From: Seminavis robusta | Taxonomy: Eukaryota; Bacillariophyta; Bacillariophyceae; Naviculales; Naviculaceae | Assembly (NCBI GenBank): GCA_903772945.1 | Contig: CAICTM010000109.1 | Span: forward strand, 54,609 to 118,608 | DNA: 64,000 nucleotides | Reading direction: 5' to 3' | In this document: piece after piece, positions 63,315 through 64,000 of the stretch | Numbering within the stretch: position 1 is the first letter of the stretch | How the letters are laid out: each line of letters starts with the position of its first letter | Translations under genes and position numbers: made by a program | The notes under the pieces: model-generated | Told to the model about the DNA's origin: nothing | Databases searched by the model: none | What the model saw: the letters and a program-made list of their open reading frames with translations, nothing else

Positions 63315-64000
63315 AAGCGTTACAGTTCCTCCCACGACTCAGAGTATCCGTGAGTAGATTGAGTCATGTTTTATGAGTCAACACGATGGAACAGAGAACG
63401 CTGGCAAGAACACGTTCTCAACGAAACCAAAGGACACGGTAAATTGGAGTATTCGAGGAGTAAAGCATCCTGCCAACGAACCGTTTCCCGCAGATACCAC
63501 GTTGACTTCCGCATCAACTACCACGATGTATTGATCCAACACGCTACAACTAGCTTTACTGATCGCATCAATCAAAGCTCACAACACAGATTATGAATTA
63601 CTAAGAAGCGAACTTGCATTTACCTTGCACTCGCTTGAATAGTTGCAGTTGATCTCGTCGGTGGTAGCTACCTACAGATCCCTCTATTCAAGTAGTATTT
63701 CCCACGTTAGCAGATTAACAGTCGCAGTTAGCACTGCCACACTCCATCAAGATGGCCGATGAAGCAGCCAAGCTCAAGCATGTCCTATGCACCTATGCGG
63801 CGAAGATGCTTCCACCCCAGGGTACACTGCATCTCACTGCGCATCGCACTGTCTGAACAAGGAATCGACGGATGGATGGATCTCTACTTCTCACCAAAGA
63901 TGAAGTTATGGATCCCAAGCTTCCAACGACACCAACGCACGCAAGACCAGTACCTCTCACCAGGAAGAAACTACTGCCCGCAGGGATAATCTCTTCTTTT
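63315..64000 (+). other. Right edge of window; possible broken gene start
   Basis: Similarity to copy 1 fades within ~15 bases of 63,314. From 63752 (AAGATGGCC) a frame encodes MADEAAKLKHVLCTYAAKM and stops after 34 codons (TGA at 63854); the same frame then stays open to the window end with plausible composition (TKDEVMDPKLP). It may be a decayed or partial gene; evidence is thin. Confidence 0.25.

Overview
This is a nuclear window from a photosynthetic eukaryote, most likely a diatom; the species is inferred, not proven. The genes are spread over both strands and are cut by short GT-AG introns of about 70-140 bases, whose phases I checked by joining exons. Three genes encode N-termini of the kind used for plastids of secondary origin: a signal peptide ending at a motif centred on Phe, followed by a transit region. 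They are a signal peptidase I, a glutaminyl-tRNA synthetase and a thylakoid-lumen protein. A CER1-like alkane-pathway enzyme, a Tudor-SN protein, a long-tailed myosin and a spondin-domain protein fit the same picture.

Layout. 1-2.3 kb: a 585-aa gene of unknown function (-), whose 5' part and promoter recur inverted at 62.3-63.3 kb. 3.5-5.1 kb: a kinase (-). 6.7-7.9 kb: a one-pass membrane protein (+). 8.3-14.4 kb: an unconventional myosin of about 1,982 aa (-). 15.3-18.2 kb: an unknown three-exon gene and a MYND zinc-finger gene (-). 18.6-20.4 kb: plastid signal peptidase I with a MATH/TRAF-like region in front (+). 20.7-24.4 kb: a multi-exon AAA/STAND ATPase with helical repeats (-). 24.7-25.8 kb: a secreted or plastid NAD(P)-binding protein (+). 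27.5-29 kb: a second kinase of the same family (+). 29.3-32 kb: GlnRS (-). 32.6-33.4 kb: spondin protein (+). 33.7-34.3 kb: DUF202 membrane protein (-). 34.9-37.2 kb: HEAT-repeat protein (+). 37.8-40.8 kb: Tudor-SN (+). 41.2-42.7 kb: unknown nuclear-type protein (-). 43.0-43.9 kb: Tat-dependent lumen protein (+). 44.2-47.4 kb: large disordered WW-domain protein (-). 47.7-48.2 kb: tubulin cofactor A (+). 48.5-50.7 kb: polyQ/His-rich protein (-). 53.8-55.7 kb: CER1-like enzyme (+). 56.1-57.9 kb: internally duplicated membrane protein with a one-base frameshift (-). 58.7-61.7 kb: transposase with a frameshift in a CA repeat (+). 62.3-64 kb: truncated inverted copy of the first gene.

Intergenic DNA is rich in short palindromic words (TACCGGTA, GGTACC, CTAGCTAG) and small tandem repeats. 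There are several divergent gene pairs with short shared promoters; two of these carry a perfect TGACGTCA. I found no tRNA, rRNA or CRISPR. The most distinctive protein-level observations are the MATH-like/signal peptidase fusion, the plastid-type presequence on a full-length GlnRS with a C-terminal tRNA-binding domain, and the two single-site frameshifts that separate otherwise coherent protein domains.
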